DNA from: an uncultured Bacilli bacterium | GTDB lineage: Bacteria; Bacillota_I; Bacilli_A; RF39; UBA660 | Length of the DNA stretch: 11,008 nt | Reading direction: 5' to 3' | Assembly (NCBI GenBank): GCA_947628765.1 | Contig: CANRBD010000036.1 | Span: forward strand, 1 to 11,008 | Shown here: positions 1 to 6,056 of the stretch, piece by piece | How the letters are laid out: each line of letters opens with the position of its first letter | Numbering within the stretch: position 1 is the first letter of the stretch | Notes under the pieces: model-generated | Told to the model about the DNA's origin: nothing | What the model saw: the letters and a program-made list of their open reading frames with translations, nothing else | Databases searched by the model: none | Position numbers and translations under genes: made by a program

Positions 1-106
1 CTTTCTATTAAAGTAGGCAAGCACCGGCAAGATATACAACATTTATTATTGTTGCTTAAGGGGAATGTTGTATATCTTGCCGGTGCTTGCCTACTTTAAT
101 AGAAAG
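1..106. repeat. Perfect 43-bp inverted repeat (20-nt spacer)
   Basis: Positions 1-43 are the exact reverse complement of 64-106, with a 20-nt spacer at 44-63. The left arm begins at the window edge, so the repeat may extend further left. Transcribed rightward it would fold into one very long hairpin ending one base before the ribosome site of the small peptide gene at 119. The arms contain a more GC-rich core (around 17-29 and 78-90) than the surroundings. It is not followed by a T-run, so it is not an ordinary terminator, and the spacer is too short for a typical invertible promoter. A fold-back assembly artefact at a contig end is a real alternative. Confidence 0.9.
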
Positions 107-118
107 TAGGAGATGTTT

Positions 119-187
119 ATGAGTAAGAAGGATTTTTTAATCACTATTTTACTAATAATCATTATTTTGTTAATTTTGTTCTCTTAG
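119..187 (+). CDS. 22-residue hydrophobic membrane peptide
   Basis: A short reading frame starts at ATG 119 and ends with TAG. It is preceded by AGGAG at 108-112, six bases upstream, which is a proper ribosome site. The peptide begins MSKKDF (two lysines, one aspartate); the rest is almost only Ile and Leu, ending in Phe-Ser, so it is one short transmembrane helix with a positively charged N-terminus. That composition and size recall membrane-acting type I toxins such as the Ibs peptides of enteric bacteria, and also small sporulation or stress membrane peptides. Resemblance is by composition only; no homology is claimed. It lies between the 43-bp inverted repeat and a convergent small-RNA-like element. 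No clear promoter was found, and it may lie left of the window. Confidence 0.5.
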   Translation: MSKKDFLITILLIIIILLILFS

Positions 188-202
188 GGGGATTTGGTTT
201 AC

Positions 203-237
203 AAAAAAAGCACCTAGCTATATTTAGCTAAGTGCTT
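203..237 (-). terminator. Rho-independent terminator, leftward
   Basis: Arms AAGCAC (208-213) and GTGCTT (232-237) pair, followed by a C/A mismatch, then TAGCTA (215-220) with TAGCTA (225-230) around a 4-nt loop. On the minus strand the stem runs straight into seven T residues (complement of A203-A209). On the plus strand no T-run follows, so the element works leftward only. Confidence 0.7.
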
Positions 238-281
238 ACCCACCAGTAGGTAAGCACTGATCGATATCAGTGTTTCCCTTC
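203..281 (-). ncRNA. Candidate small structured RNA, about 79 nt
   Basis: Read on the minus strand, a promoter-like pair (288-316) predicts a start near 281, and a hairpin with a T-run ends transcription near 203. The RNA between is almost wholly self-complementary. Hairpin A is CACTGAT/ATCAGTG (255-272, 4-nt loop). Hairpin B is AGTGCTTACC/GGTAAGCACT (231-258, 8-nt loop). Hairpin C is the terminator stem (208-237). A shares four bases with B, and B shares seven with C, so A plus C excludes B. No gene follows on the minus strand down to position 1, so a free RNA is more likely than a leader. It would be convergent with, and antisense to the 3' region of, the small peptide transcript. No known RNA family was recognised. 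Confidence 0.4.
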
Positions 282-287
282 TTTTTA

Positions 288-316
288 AATATATCATACT
301 TCTTTAAAATATGCAA
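288..316 (-). promoter_or_regulatory. Possible promoter for the leftward small RNA
   Basis: On the minus strand TTGCAT (311-316) lies 17 bases ahead of TATATT (288-293). The -10 matches sigma-A consensus at five of six positions; the -35 matches only at TTG. The predicted start is near 281. In such AT-rich DNA this could be chance, but it stands just upstream of the structured element and terminator. Confidence 0.35.
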
Positions 317-334
317 TAAAAATAAGATTTTTCT

Positions 335-362
335 TTGTTTATCCGTAAAAATATTGTATAAT
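335..362 (+). promoter_or_regulatory. thiI promoter (sigma-A type)
   Basis: TTGTTT at 335-340 and a perfect TATAAT at 357-362 are separated by 16 bases. The predicted start near 369 leaves a short leader carrying GAGGG (375-379), six bases ahead of the thiI ATG. It points away from the candidate promoter at 288-316. Confidence 0.65.
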
Positions 363-385
363 AGTCTAGGAAATGAGGGATTATC

Positions 386-1552
386 ATGGACCAGCTTATT
401 TTAATTAAATATGGTGAACTTACTACTAAAAAAGATAACCGCAATTTTTTTATTAATACATTAGAAAAGAATATTAGGAGAGTTTTAGATGACAATATAA
501 CTATTAAAAAAGATCGTGTGCGTATGTATATTGAATGTGATGACGCCTATAAAACAGCTTTAAAACTTCAAAAAGTTTTTGGTATTTATAGTATAGTTAT
601 TTGTCATAAGGTAAATAATAATACTGAGGAAATTTTAGGCAAAGCTTTAGAAATTATGGATAAAAGTAAAAAAACTTTTAAAGTCGTAACTAATAGAGCT
701 GATAAAAATTTTCCCATTCCTTCAATGGAATTTAGTAGTAAAATTGGCGGACTTATTTTAAAAAATTCTAATTTTAAAGTTGATGTCCACAATCCCGATA
801 TTACCTTAACTATTGAAATAAGAAATAATGGAACATTTATTTATACTGATGAAATTAAAGGTGCGGGCGGTTATCCTGTCGGCATTCAAGGAACAGGTCT
901 TTTAATGCTTAGTGGTGGCATTGATAGCCCAGTAGCTGGATATTTAACTCTAAAACGTGGTGTTAATGTTGAATGTATTTATTTTGATTCCCCACCACAT
1001 ACAAGCATTGAAGCTAAAAATAAAGTTTTAAAATTAGCTTCCATTTTAAATCAATATTCAGGGCATATAAAAGTACATGTAATTCCTTTTACAGAAATTC
1101 AAGAAGAAATTTTTAAAAAATGTCCTGACACTTATATGATAACCATAATGCGCCGAATGATGTATCGAATAGCTGAAAAATATTCAGAAAAAATTGGCGC
1201 TAAAATAATCATTAACGGTGAAAGCATCGGTCAAGTAGCTAGTCAAACTTTAAGTAGTATCGAATGCATAAATAATGTTACTAATAAGCCTATAATTAGA
1301 CCTGTAGCTTGCTTAGACAAACTAGAAATTATTAATTTAGCTACGCAAATCGGCACATATGAAACAAGTATTTTACCATTTGAAGATTGTTGTACTATTT
1401 TTGTTCCGAAGCATCCAGTAATAAATCCCAAATTAGCTTTATGTGAAGACTATGAAATGTCTTTAAATTATGAAAAGTTAATCGATAAATGTCTTGAAAA
1501 TGTTGAAGTCATTACCAACTTTGAAGATACCAAATTTAAAGAATTGCTTTAG
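386..1552 (+). CDS. thiI: tRNA 4-thiouridine synthase ThiI
   Basis: ThiI adenylates U8 of tRNA and replaces its oxygen with sulfur, giving 4-thiouridine; in many bacteria it also supplies sulfur for the thiazole of thiamine. The 388-residue protein has the family layout: an N-terminal ferredoxin-like region, a THUMP RNA-binding domain (about 60-165), then a PP-loop ATPase domain with SGGIDSP at 176-182. The FEDCCTIF segment carries Cys335/Cys336 where the family has a catalytic cysteine. There is no C-terminal rhodanese domain; the length fits the short form of Bacillus subtilis, which takes sulfur from a dedicated cysteine desulfurase. That partner gene, often adjacent in Bacilli, is absent here. 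The start is set by GAGGG at 375-379. No hairpin follows the stop, so transcripts may read into the spore protein gene. Confidence 0.95.
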   Translation: MDQLILIKYGELTTKKDNRNFFINTLEKNIRRVLDDNITIKKDRVRMYIECDDAYKTALKLQKVFGIYSIVICHKVNNNTEEILGKALEIMDKSKKTFKVVTNRADKNFPIPSMEFSSKIGGLILKNSNFKVDVHNPDITLTIEIRNNGTFIYTDEIKGAGGYPVGIQGTGLLMLSGGIDSPVAGYLTLKRGVNVECIYFDSPPHTSIEAKNKVLKLASILNQYSGHIKVHVIPFTEIQEEIFKKCPDTYMITIMRRMMYRIAEKYSEKIGAKIIINGESIGQVASQTLSSIECINNVTNKPIIRPVACLDKLEIINLATQIGTYETSILPFEDCCTIFVPKHPVINPKLALCEDYEMSLNYEKLIDKCLENVEVITNFEDTKFKELL

Positions 1553-1591
1553 CAAAAATTTCCATTAAAAAAAATGTATTTTATCGCCAAA

Positions 1592-1614
1592 TGTACACAC
1601 TATAAAAATGTACA
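1592..1614 (+). promoter_or_regulatory. Possible promoter region of the spore protein gene
   Basis: CACACTA (1596-1602) resembles the SigG/SigF -10 consensus (CATACTA type) at six of seven positions, and GTATT at 1576-1580 is a near -35 match. The gap is only 15 bases, shorter than usual. Two TGTACA palindromes (1592-1597 and 1609-1614) flank the -10. The ribosome site overlaps the second, so any leader would be very short. The assignment is weak. Confidence 0.25.
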
Positions 1615-1626
1615 GGAGGTGAGATA

Positions 1627-1830
1627 ATGGCAAGTAATACTAATAAAATCGTTGTTCCAGGAGCTAAACAAGCTATCGAACAAATGAAATATGAAATCGC
1701 TAACGAATTAGGCGTTAATATGGGTCCAGATGCTACTTCAAGAGCTAATGGTTCTGTAGGTGGAGAAATTACTAAAAGACTTGTACAAATGGGTCAACAA
1801 CAATTAAGCGGTACTAAATATTCTAAATAA
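1627..1830 (+). CDS. Alpha/beta-type small acid-soluble spore protein
   Basis: These proteins coat DNA in the dormant spore, shift it toward an A-like form and protect it from UV and chemical damage; after germination they are cut by the GPR protease and serve as amino-acid store. The 67-residue product shows the whole family signature: VVPGAKQAIEQMK near the N-terminus, the EIANELGVN segment where GPR cleaves, then TSRANGSVGGEITKRLV. The length is normal (60-75). AGGAGGTGA (1614-1622) sets the start and predicts strong translation, as expected for an abundant spore protein. In Bacilli it is made only in the forespore under SigG. Together with the SigF/SigG-like factor near 9,000 it argues that the organism sporulates or descends recently from spore formers. 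Confidence 0.95.
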   Translation: MASNTNKIVVPGAKQAIEQMKYEIANELGVNMGPDATSRANGSVGGEITKRLVQMGQQQLSGTKYSK

Positions 1831-1850
1831 TTATATTTAGTTCTATAGAA

Positions 1851-1886
1851 AAAAAGAGCTCTAACGATTTTTGTTAGGCTCTTTTT
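1851..1886. terminator. Bidirectional terminator
   Basis: AAAAAGAGC (1851-1859) pairs with GCTCTTTTT (1878-1886) and, past a bulged T1860, CTAAC (1861-1865) pairs with GTTAG (1873-1877) around a 7-nt loop. A-runs and T-runs on the two sides let it end both the spore protein transcript from the left and the murI transcript from the right. It contains the stop codon of the leftward small membrane protein gene. Confidence 0.85.
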
Positions 1887-2091
1887 CATCGTCCTCCATA
1901 TCAATAATAATTGGTGAAATGGTTTTGTTATTCGTCTTAACCTTTGTCTTTTTTCTAAAAAATCTACGATATATATAATATATTACACCTATAATGATTA
2001 AAAAAGCAAAAGCATAAATAAAGAAAAACATAAATCCAATAAATATAATAATTCCTACGATTGCTAGCAATATTTTCTTTAAATTATCCAT
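1861..2091 (-). CDS. Small membrane protein of unknown function
   Basis: A 76-residue protein with a long hydrophobic stretch (about residues 6-40, rich in Ile, Phe and Ala), followed by a basic cluster YRRFFRKKTK and a polar tail with an acidic patch (DMEDDEKE). The stretch is long enough for one extended or two short membrane helices; the basic cluster would mark the cytoplasmic side. I chose ATG 2091 because AAAGGAG lies just upstream and the frame begins 10 bases after the murI stop. The in-frame ATG at 2127 would overlap murI by 26 bases and lacks a comparable site. It is co-transcribed behind murI and ends inside the shared terminator. The family is not recognised and no enzymatic motif is visible. 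Confidence 0.75.
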   Translation of the reverse strand: MDNLKKILLAIVGIIIFIGFMFFFIYAFAFLIIIGVIYYIYRRFFRKKTKVKTNNKTISPIIIDMEDDEKEPNKNR

Positions 2092-2101
2092 ATTTTCTCC
2101 T

Positions 2102-2821
2102 TTATATAATTTTTTCTTGTATTTCATAGTTTTGCTTTAAAATACTATATACATTATCTTTTAAAGTTTCATCTATTTTAGAAAAATACAAAGTTACTTT
2201 AGGTATACCTATATTAGTAAGATTTAAATATTGTGAAACGCATTTACCCATATTAATTAATTTCGCTTTACTATGCTTCTTAATTATATCACTTAAAATA
2301 GGATAATGCGTACAACCTAAAATTATATTTTTAGGATTATGTAATCTCTTTAAATAATCGATAACAATCTCTTCACACTCTTTTGTATCTTTTTTGCCAT
2401 TTTCAATAAGTGGCACTAATAACGGACAAGCTACCTCACTTTTAGCAATTTCACTAAAGTATCCACTTTGAATAGTCATTGGTGTACCTAAAACCCCAAT
2501 ATCCGTAAGTTTATTATCAGTTATATATTTAATAGTTGGTGTTAATACATCAATCAGTGTCATACCGTATTTATCTTTAATTTTAGAATATATATTAGAA
2601 CTGATAGTTCCGCAAGCAATAACAACCATATTTACTTTTTGCTTTTTAAAAAAATCGATAATTAAATCAGCTCTAATTTCTAATTCATCTTTACTTTTAG
2701 TGCCATATGGTAAATTCAAAGTATCACCAAAATAAATATATTCATTATTAGGATAATCATTAATCAGCTCTTTAAGAACTGTAAGGCCACCGCTACCTGA
2801 ATCAAAAATTCCGATTTTCAT
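2102..2821 (-). CDS. murI: Glutamate racemase
   Basis: MurI interconverts L- and D-glutamate without a cofactor and supplies the D-glutamate of peptidoglycan stem peptides. The 239-residue protein opens with GIFDSGSGGLTVLKEL (Asp7 and Ser8 of the active site), then YFGDTLNLPYG. The two catalytic cysteines are present: Cys70 in IACGTISS and Cys170 in GCTHYP, next to His172. The first cysteine motif is normally ACNT; here Asn is Gly, which removes a substrate-contacting side chain. The length is about 25 residues below typical MurI. AGGTGG sits four bases ahead of the ATG. Most likely a true glutamate racemase; a related racemase with another acidic amino acid is the main alternative. Confidence 0.85.
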   Translation of the reverse strand: MKIGIFDSGSGGLTVLKELINDYPNNEYIYFGDTLNLPYGTKSKDELEIRADLIIDFFKKQKVNMVVIACGTISSNIYSKIKDKYGMTLIDVLTPTIKYITDNKLTDIGVLGTPMTIQSGYFSEIAKSEVACPLLVPLIENGKKDTKECEEIVIDYLKRLHNPKNIILGCTHYPILSDIIKKHSKAKLINMGKCVSQYLNLTNIGIPKVTLYFSKIDETLKDNVYSILKQNYEIQEKII

Positions 2822-2838
2822 TTTACCACCTATATATT

Positions 2839-2866
2839 ATTTTACACTAATTTTTGGTATTTGTAA
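2839..2866 (-). promoter_or_regulatory. Possible murI promoter
   Basis: On the minus strand TTACAA (2861-2866) and TAAAAT (2839-2844) are 16 bases apart, just ahead of the murI ribosome site. A perfect 11-bp inverted repeat (2865-2875 with 2885-2895, 9-nt loop, very AT-rich) starts at its -35 edge and could be an operator or a weak hairpin. Confidence 0.4.
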
Positions 2867-3086
2867 CACAAAATATATAATATTTATTTTGTGTTTCTCA
2901 GTAGACAAATTTTCACCACTTGCGACCGTACTTGTTCACATTCTTATACTTAAATCTTTTAATCAATATAATCTCTTTAGTTTTTACTTATTTTTATTAT
3001 CTTCCCATCTTTGTTACTTATGTTTGAGCAATGACACAATATATTTTTAATATTTTCTATTTAAATAACGCACTTTACTTATATAT
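2867..3086. other. AT-rich intergenic stretch, no gene supported
   Basis: This stretch lies between the murI promoter and the terminator of the operon to the right. Apart from the AT-rich inverted repeat at 2865-2895 no structure stands out. A slightly GC-richer patch at about 2925-2940 encodes, on the minus strand, a 16-codon frame ending KYGRKW. It has no good ribosome site and may be a gene remnant or chance. The plus-strand frame at 3031-3213 runs through the terminator and the Smr gene and is not credible. Confidence 0.5.
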
Positions 3087-3110
3087 AAAAAAGGATGATG
3101 ATAGTCATCC
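3087..3110 (-). terminator. Terminator of the xerC-pfkB-smr operon
   Basis: GGATGA (3093-3098) pairs with TCATCC (3105-3110) around a 6-nt loop. On the minus strand the stem is followed at once by six T residues (complement of 3087-3092). It lies 37 bases after the Smr gene stop. Confidence 0.8.
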
Positions 3111-3147
3111 CTTACTTATCAGCAATTTTATTCGAGAAAAACATTTT

Positions 3148-3417
3148 TTAAATTTTTATTTGAATAATGGTGCATCCTTCATTAAAATAATCAATTTTAT
3201 AATCAAGTACTAAATGATTTTGTTTTAAAGTTTTATGTGTCTCTTCTTTGATTATACCTGTACCAACACCATGAATAATTACTAATAATTCATTTTGCAT
3301 AATGTGATTATCATTAATAAAATCATTAATAGCTACGCGCGCACTATCACGATCAAATCCATGAAGATCAAGTTTAGGAAAACTATTAATAAAAACTATT
3401 TCATTTAACTTGCTCAT
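3148..3417 (-). CDS. Stand-alone Smr domain protein
   Basis: Smr domains are small nucleic-acid-binding or nicking modules best known as the C-terminus of MutS2. Free-standing forms occur in many bacteria and some act on RNA. The 89-residue product is little more than the domain. LDLHG at 16-20 is the first conserved motif, HGVGTG at 49-54 the second, followed by a helix (KEETHKTLK) and the closing GCTIIQIKI strand. No MutS-like ATPase or clamp region is attached. The start ATG overlaps the end of the pfkB gene by 17 bases with only a weak AAAGAAG ribosome site, so it is probably translated by coupling. It is the last gene of its operon. Whether it cuts DNA, cuts RNA or only binds cannot be told. 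Confidence 0.85.
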   Translation of the reverse strand: MSKLNEIVFINSFPKLDLHGFDRDSARVAINDFINDNHIMQNELLVIIHGVGTGIIKEETHKTLKQNHLVLDYKIDYFNEGCTIIQIKI

Positions 3418-4300
3418 AAACTTCTTTCATTTCTTCTAAAGTAGGAATTGATTTATAACCACCTACTCTAGTAACTGATAATGCCCCCGCAATACTAGCG
3501 TATTTTAAAGTTTTTTCGTAATCAAATCCTTGAGCAAGGCCATAGACAAAAGCTCCATGAAAAATATCCCCAGCACCCGTTGAATCAATAGTTTTCACTT
3601 TAATAGAAGGCATAATTTTAATCTGTCCATTATAACGATAAAGGGCTCCTTCGGCTTCTAAAGTAATCACAACATTATTTTTAAACATATTTTCCATTTT
3701 AGTAAAAGCGTTTACTAAGGTTTGTTTTTCACTAAAATCAATTTTAATTCCTGTAACTCTTTCGGCAAACTCTTTAGAACAAACTAAATAATTAACTTTA
3801 CTAGCTAGTTCTACTACATTTTTGCGATCTCTTCCAGCATCAATAACGCTAATGGCTTTGGGATATTTTTTAAGTAATTCTAAACTAGCTTCATATTCAT
3901 GACCATCTATTAAAATAATATCTGGTTGTTCATTTAATACCAATGGTTTTAAAGACTCACCCTTTGGAACATACATCATAATTGTTCTGGAACCATTTTC
4001 TTTATTAGCTAAAATTACACTATGAGAAGTCTCAACATTGGGATTTAATTCTAAATAATTAGTTTTTACATGATTCAAAGTACAATGTTTTTTTATTCGC
4101 CTGCCATAGTCATCATCACCAATAACCCCGGCCATTTCGACATCCTCATGCCATTTAGCCAGCAAAAAAGCGGCAATCGTCGTTGGTCCACCAACACATT
4201 CCGTTTTTTCATGAAACCTAGTTTTTGAATTTTCTTTGATAAAATTATCGGATATAAAAGTTATATCATAAGTAATATGCCCAACACATAAAATTTTCAT
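3401..4300 (-). CDS. PfkB-family carbohydrate kinase
   Basis: A ribokinase-like enzyme that phosphorylates a sugar or nucleoside hydroxyl with ATP in the cytoplasm. The 299 residues fit the family. The N-terminal signature region has VGGPTTIAAFLLAKW (GG at 37-38), and the C-terminal signature IDSTGAGDIFHGAF ends the anion hole with the catalytic base Asp245. VITLEAEGAL (211-220) matches the strand before the ATP site. Family members differ in substrate (ribose, fructose-1-phosphate, adenosine, KDG, pseudouridine), and nothing in the context decides: neighbours are a recombinase and an Smr protein, with no transporter or sugar pathway gene. AGGAGG lies seven bases ahead of the ATG. The gene follows xerC by 22 bases in the same operon. 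Confidence 0.9.
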   Translation of the reverse strand: MKILCVGHITYDITFISDNFIKENSKTRFHEKTECVGGPTTIAAFLLAKWHEDVEMAGVIGDDDYGRRIKKHCTLNHVKTNYLELNPNVETSHSVILANKENGSRTIMMYVPKGESLKPLVLNEQPDIILIDGHEYEASLELLKKYPKAISVIDAGRDRKNVVELASKVNYLVCSKEFAERVTGIKIDFSEKQTLVNAFTKMENMFKNNVVITLEAEGALYRYNGQIKIMPSIKVKTIDSTGAGDIFHGAFVYGLAQGFDYEKTLKYASIAGALSVTRVGGYKSIPTLEEMKEVYEQVK

Positions 4301-4322
4301 TCTGTAGCCTCCTTTTATATTA

Positions 4323-5195
4323 CTATTTTTTTGCCCGTGGATGACTATCTAAATAAACCTTTCGAAGTCTCTCATTAGATACATGAGTATATATCTGCGT
4401 TGTCGATAAATTTTCATGTCCCAGCAAATCTCCAACACTTTTTAAATCAGCACCTTCATTTAACATATGAGTTGCGTAAGTATGCCTTAAAACATGGGGC
4501 GTTACATGGACATTAAGATTAACTTTTCTAGCAAGTTTATCAATCATCAAACGTACCATTCGGTCATTTAATTTTTGACCATGCTTATTAGGAATTAAAT
4601 AATCTGAAGCCGGCAAAAATTTTCGACCATTATGAATAAATATATCTAATAGCTGACTAGCTTTACTGCCATAATACACATAGCGTTCCTTATTACCTTT
4701 ACCTAAAACTAAAATCTTTCTTTCAGCAAAATCAATATCTTTAACTTTAATGTTTATAAGTTCACTTACGCGAATACCAGTTGAATATAAAAGTTCTAGG
4801 ATAAGAGCTTCTTTTTGTCCGTCAGCAGTATTTAAATCTGGTGCCGCCAGCAATTTTTCCAAATCATTTACATTTAAAAATGTTGGTAATTTTCTTTCTT
4901 TTTTAGGATTACTAATAAGTATCATTGGATTATTATCCATTTTATTTTCAGCCACTAAAAATCGAAAATAGCTTCTTAAAGCACTAATCTTTCGCGAAAT
5001 AGAGGATGCCGAATACTTATTATCATACAATTTTTTTAAATATAATCTAAGAAATGTTACATCGATATCTTTAATATTTTTTTTATCTAAAAAACGATAA
5101 AATTCCGTTAAATCTTTTTTATAATTAATAATTGTGTGCTCCGCAAAATGCCTTTCATAAGTTAAGTAATCAATAAATTTTTTTAAGTCATTCAT
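4323..5195 (-). CDS. xerC: Tyrosine recombinase XerC/XerD
   Basis: A site-specific recombinase that, with a paralogue, resolves chromosome dimers at dif near the terminus. The 290 residues have the N-terminal core-binding SAM-like domain (1-90) and the catalytic domain (about 105-285). All active-site residues are visible: Arg142 (STGIRVSEL), Lys166 (GKGNKER), His234 and Arg237 (PHVLRH), His260 (LLGHENLS) and nucleophile Tyr269 (QIYTHV). The length is that of Xer proteins, with no integrase extra domain and no att sites or phage genes near. Location close to topA recalls the topA-trmFO-xerC (codV) order of Bacillales, so XerC is favoured over XerD, although sequence alone does not separate them here. 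The gene starts 15 bases after the upstream 265-residue gene ends. Confidence 0.9.
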   Translation of the reverse strand: MNDLKKFIDYLTYERHFAEHTIINYKKDLTEFYRFLDKKNIKDIDVTFLRLYLKKLYDNKYSASSISRKISALRSYFRFLVAENKMDNNPMILISNPKKERKLPTFLNVNDLEKLLAAPDLNTADGQKEALILELLYSTGIRVSELINIKVKDIDFAERKILVLGKGNKERYVYYGSKASQLLDIFIHNGRKFLPASDYLIPNKHGQKLNDRMVRLMIDKLARKVNLNVHVTPHVLRHTYATHMLNEGADLKSVGDLLGHENLSTTQIYTHVSNERLRKVYLDSHPRAKK

Positions 5196-5210
5196 CTTTA
5201 AGCCCCCTTA

Positions 5211-6008
5211 TTAACGGGTTTTATGATTATCATTTTCAGCAAACAAATTAAGTTGGTATGGTTGATCGTTATTATACGCCTCATTTTTAGAGGTCTTTAC
5301 AAATCTTACGGGTTCTATAGTAGATCTAAAGTTTTGACTTTTTTGTTCCGCTCTTTCATTAAAGGGCACAATTTTATTTTGATAAATTTTTTTAAGCTCA
5401 GTTTCTAAATGTTTATTGGCAATAGTATTTCCGCGAATATTATAATATTCACTTAAAGGGCCAATAACACACTCTTCTTGATTTAAAATCTCACCTTTGT
5501 GTTTGGCTAACGTTATTAATAAATCACTGGCATAATATGGATTATTTAAATTAGTCATAAACATTCGGTATTCGGCACTATAAGGATGATTTTTAAAAGT
5601 TTCAAAGATAAATTTTTGCCAATTATAAACATAAGGATTTAAAAAATGAAATCTTCCTTTTATTTGATTAACATTTATAAATTGTATTAGTTCTATATTA
5701 TCACTAAAAATCAAAGATAAATTACCATTAAAAGGATAATCACCATTATAAGTAATGCGCATATTTATTTCTTCATTAGGAATCGTTTTAATTCTCGCCA
5801 AAGCCTTTTCTCTTATATAATTTATAAGCTCATCGATGTTTGAAAATTGAGTCGTAAAAGCATCAATCGCCATTAGGTAAGTTTCCTTGCCCCCAACATT
5901 CATTCCTTTAATACCTCTTTTAGTATATGGAATTTCAATTCTTACCGCTGACTGTCCATGATGAAGCCATAAACTAAAAGCCTTTGGGTCAATTTTTTCT
6001 TTCGTCAC
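5211..6008 (-). CDS. Conserved-looking protein of unknown function
   Basis: A 265-residue soluble protein that I do not recognise. It starts with GTG at 6008, ahead of which GGGGTGAT forms the ribosome site; the next in-frame Met is 35 residues later. There is no signal peptide or membrane helix. The first 170 residues look like a folded alpha/beta domain (WLHHGQSAVRIEIPYTKRGI near the start, then alternating strands with aromatic residues). The last 50 residues are polar, rich in Asn, Gln and Lys, and probably disordered. It is the first gene of the operon that continues with xerC, pfkB and smr, directly behind a strong promoter, in the place where Bacillales carry trmFO. It has no FAD-binding GxGxxG motif, so it is not TrmFO. 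Confidence 0.8.
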   Translation of the reverse strand: MTKEKIDPKAFSLWLHHGQSAVRIEIPYTKRGIKGMNVGGKETYLMAIDAFTTQFSNIDELINYIREKALARIKTIPNEEINMRITYNGDYPFNGNLSLIFSDNIELIQFINVNQIKGRFHFLNPYVYNWQKFIFETFKNHPYSAEYRMFMTNLNNPYYASDLLITLAKHKGEILNQEECVIGPLSEYYNIRGNTIANKHLETELKKIYQNKIVPFNERAEQKSQNFRSTIEPVRFVKTSKNEAYNNDQPYQLNLFAENDNHKTR

Positions 6009-6028
6009 TTTATCACCCCGCTACTTTT

Positions 6029-6056
6029 ATTATACTGCATTTACATAGAAAGTCAA
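6029..6056 (-). promoter_or_regulatory. Strong sigma-A promoter of the xerC operon
   Basis: On the minus strand TTGACT (6051-6056) and TATAAT (6029-6034) are 16 bases apart: five of six and six of six matches to consensus. The -35 box begins inside the T-tract of the topA terminator, so the two units are packed without a gap. The predicted start is about 6022. Confidence 0.8.

Noticed and set aside
1..106. Invertible promoter (phase-variable switch)
   Set aside because: The spacer between the arms is only 20 bases and holds no promoter; recombinase-driven switches have longer segments. The xerC product looks like a housekeeping Xer protein.
2865..2895. Rho-independent terminator between the two leftward units
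   Set aside because: The 11-bp stem is almost all A/T, no T-run follows on either strand, and it lies upstream of murI rather than after a gene.
2920..2990. Minus-strand 16-codon frame ending KYGRKW in a slightly GC-richer patch, possible remnant of a transposase or other gene
   Set aside because: It is too short, has no convincing ribosome site and no terminal inverted repeats or target duplication nearby; nothing ties it to a known family.
3031..3213. 60-residue plus-strand frame
   Set aside because: It runs through the operon terminator at 3087-3110 and antisense into the Smr gene, has no ribosome site and shows only low-complexity composition.
4323..5195. Integrase of a prophage or integrative element
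   Set aside because: The protein has plain Xer length and sits in a housekeeping operon near topA; no attachment-site repeats, tRNA gene or phage genes are visible.
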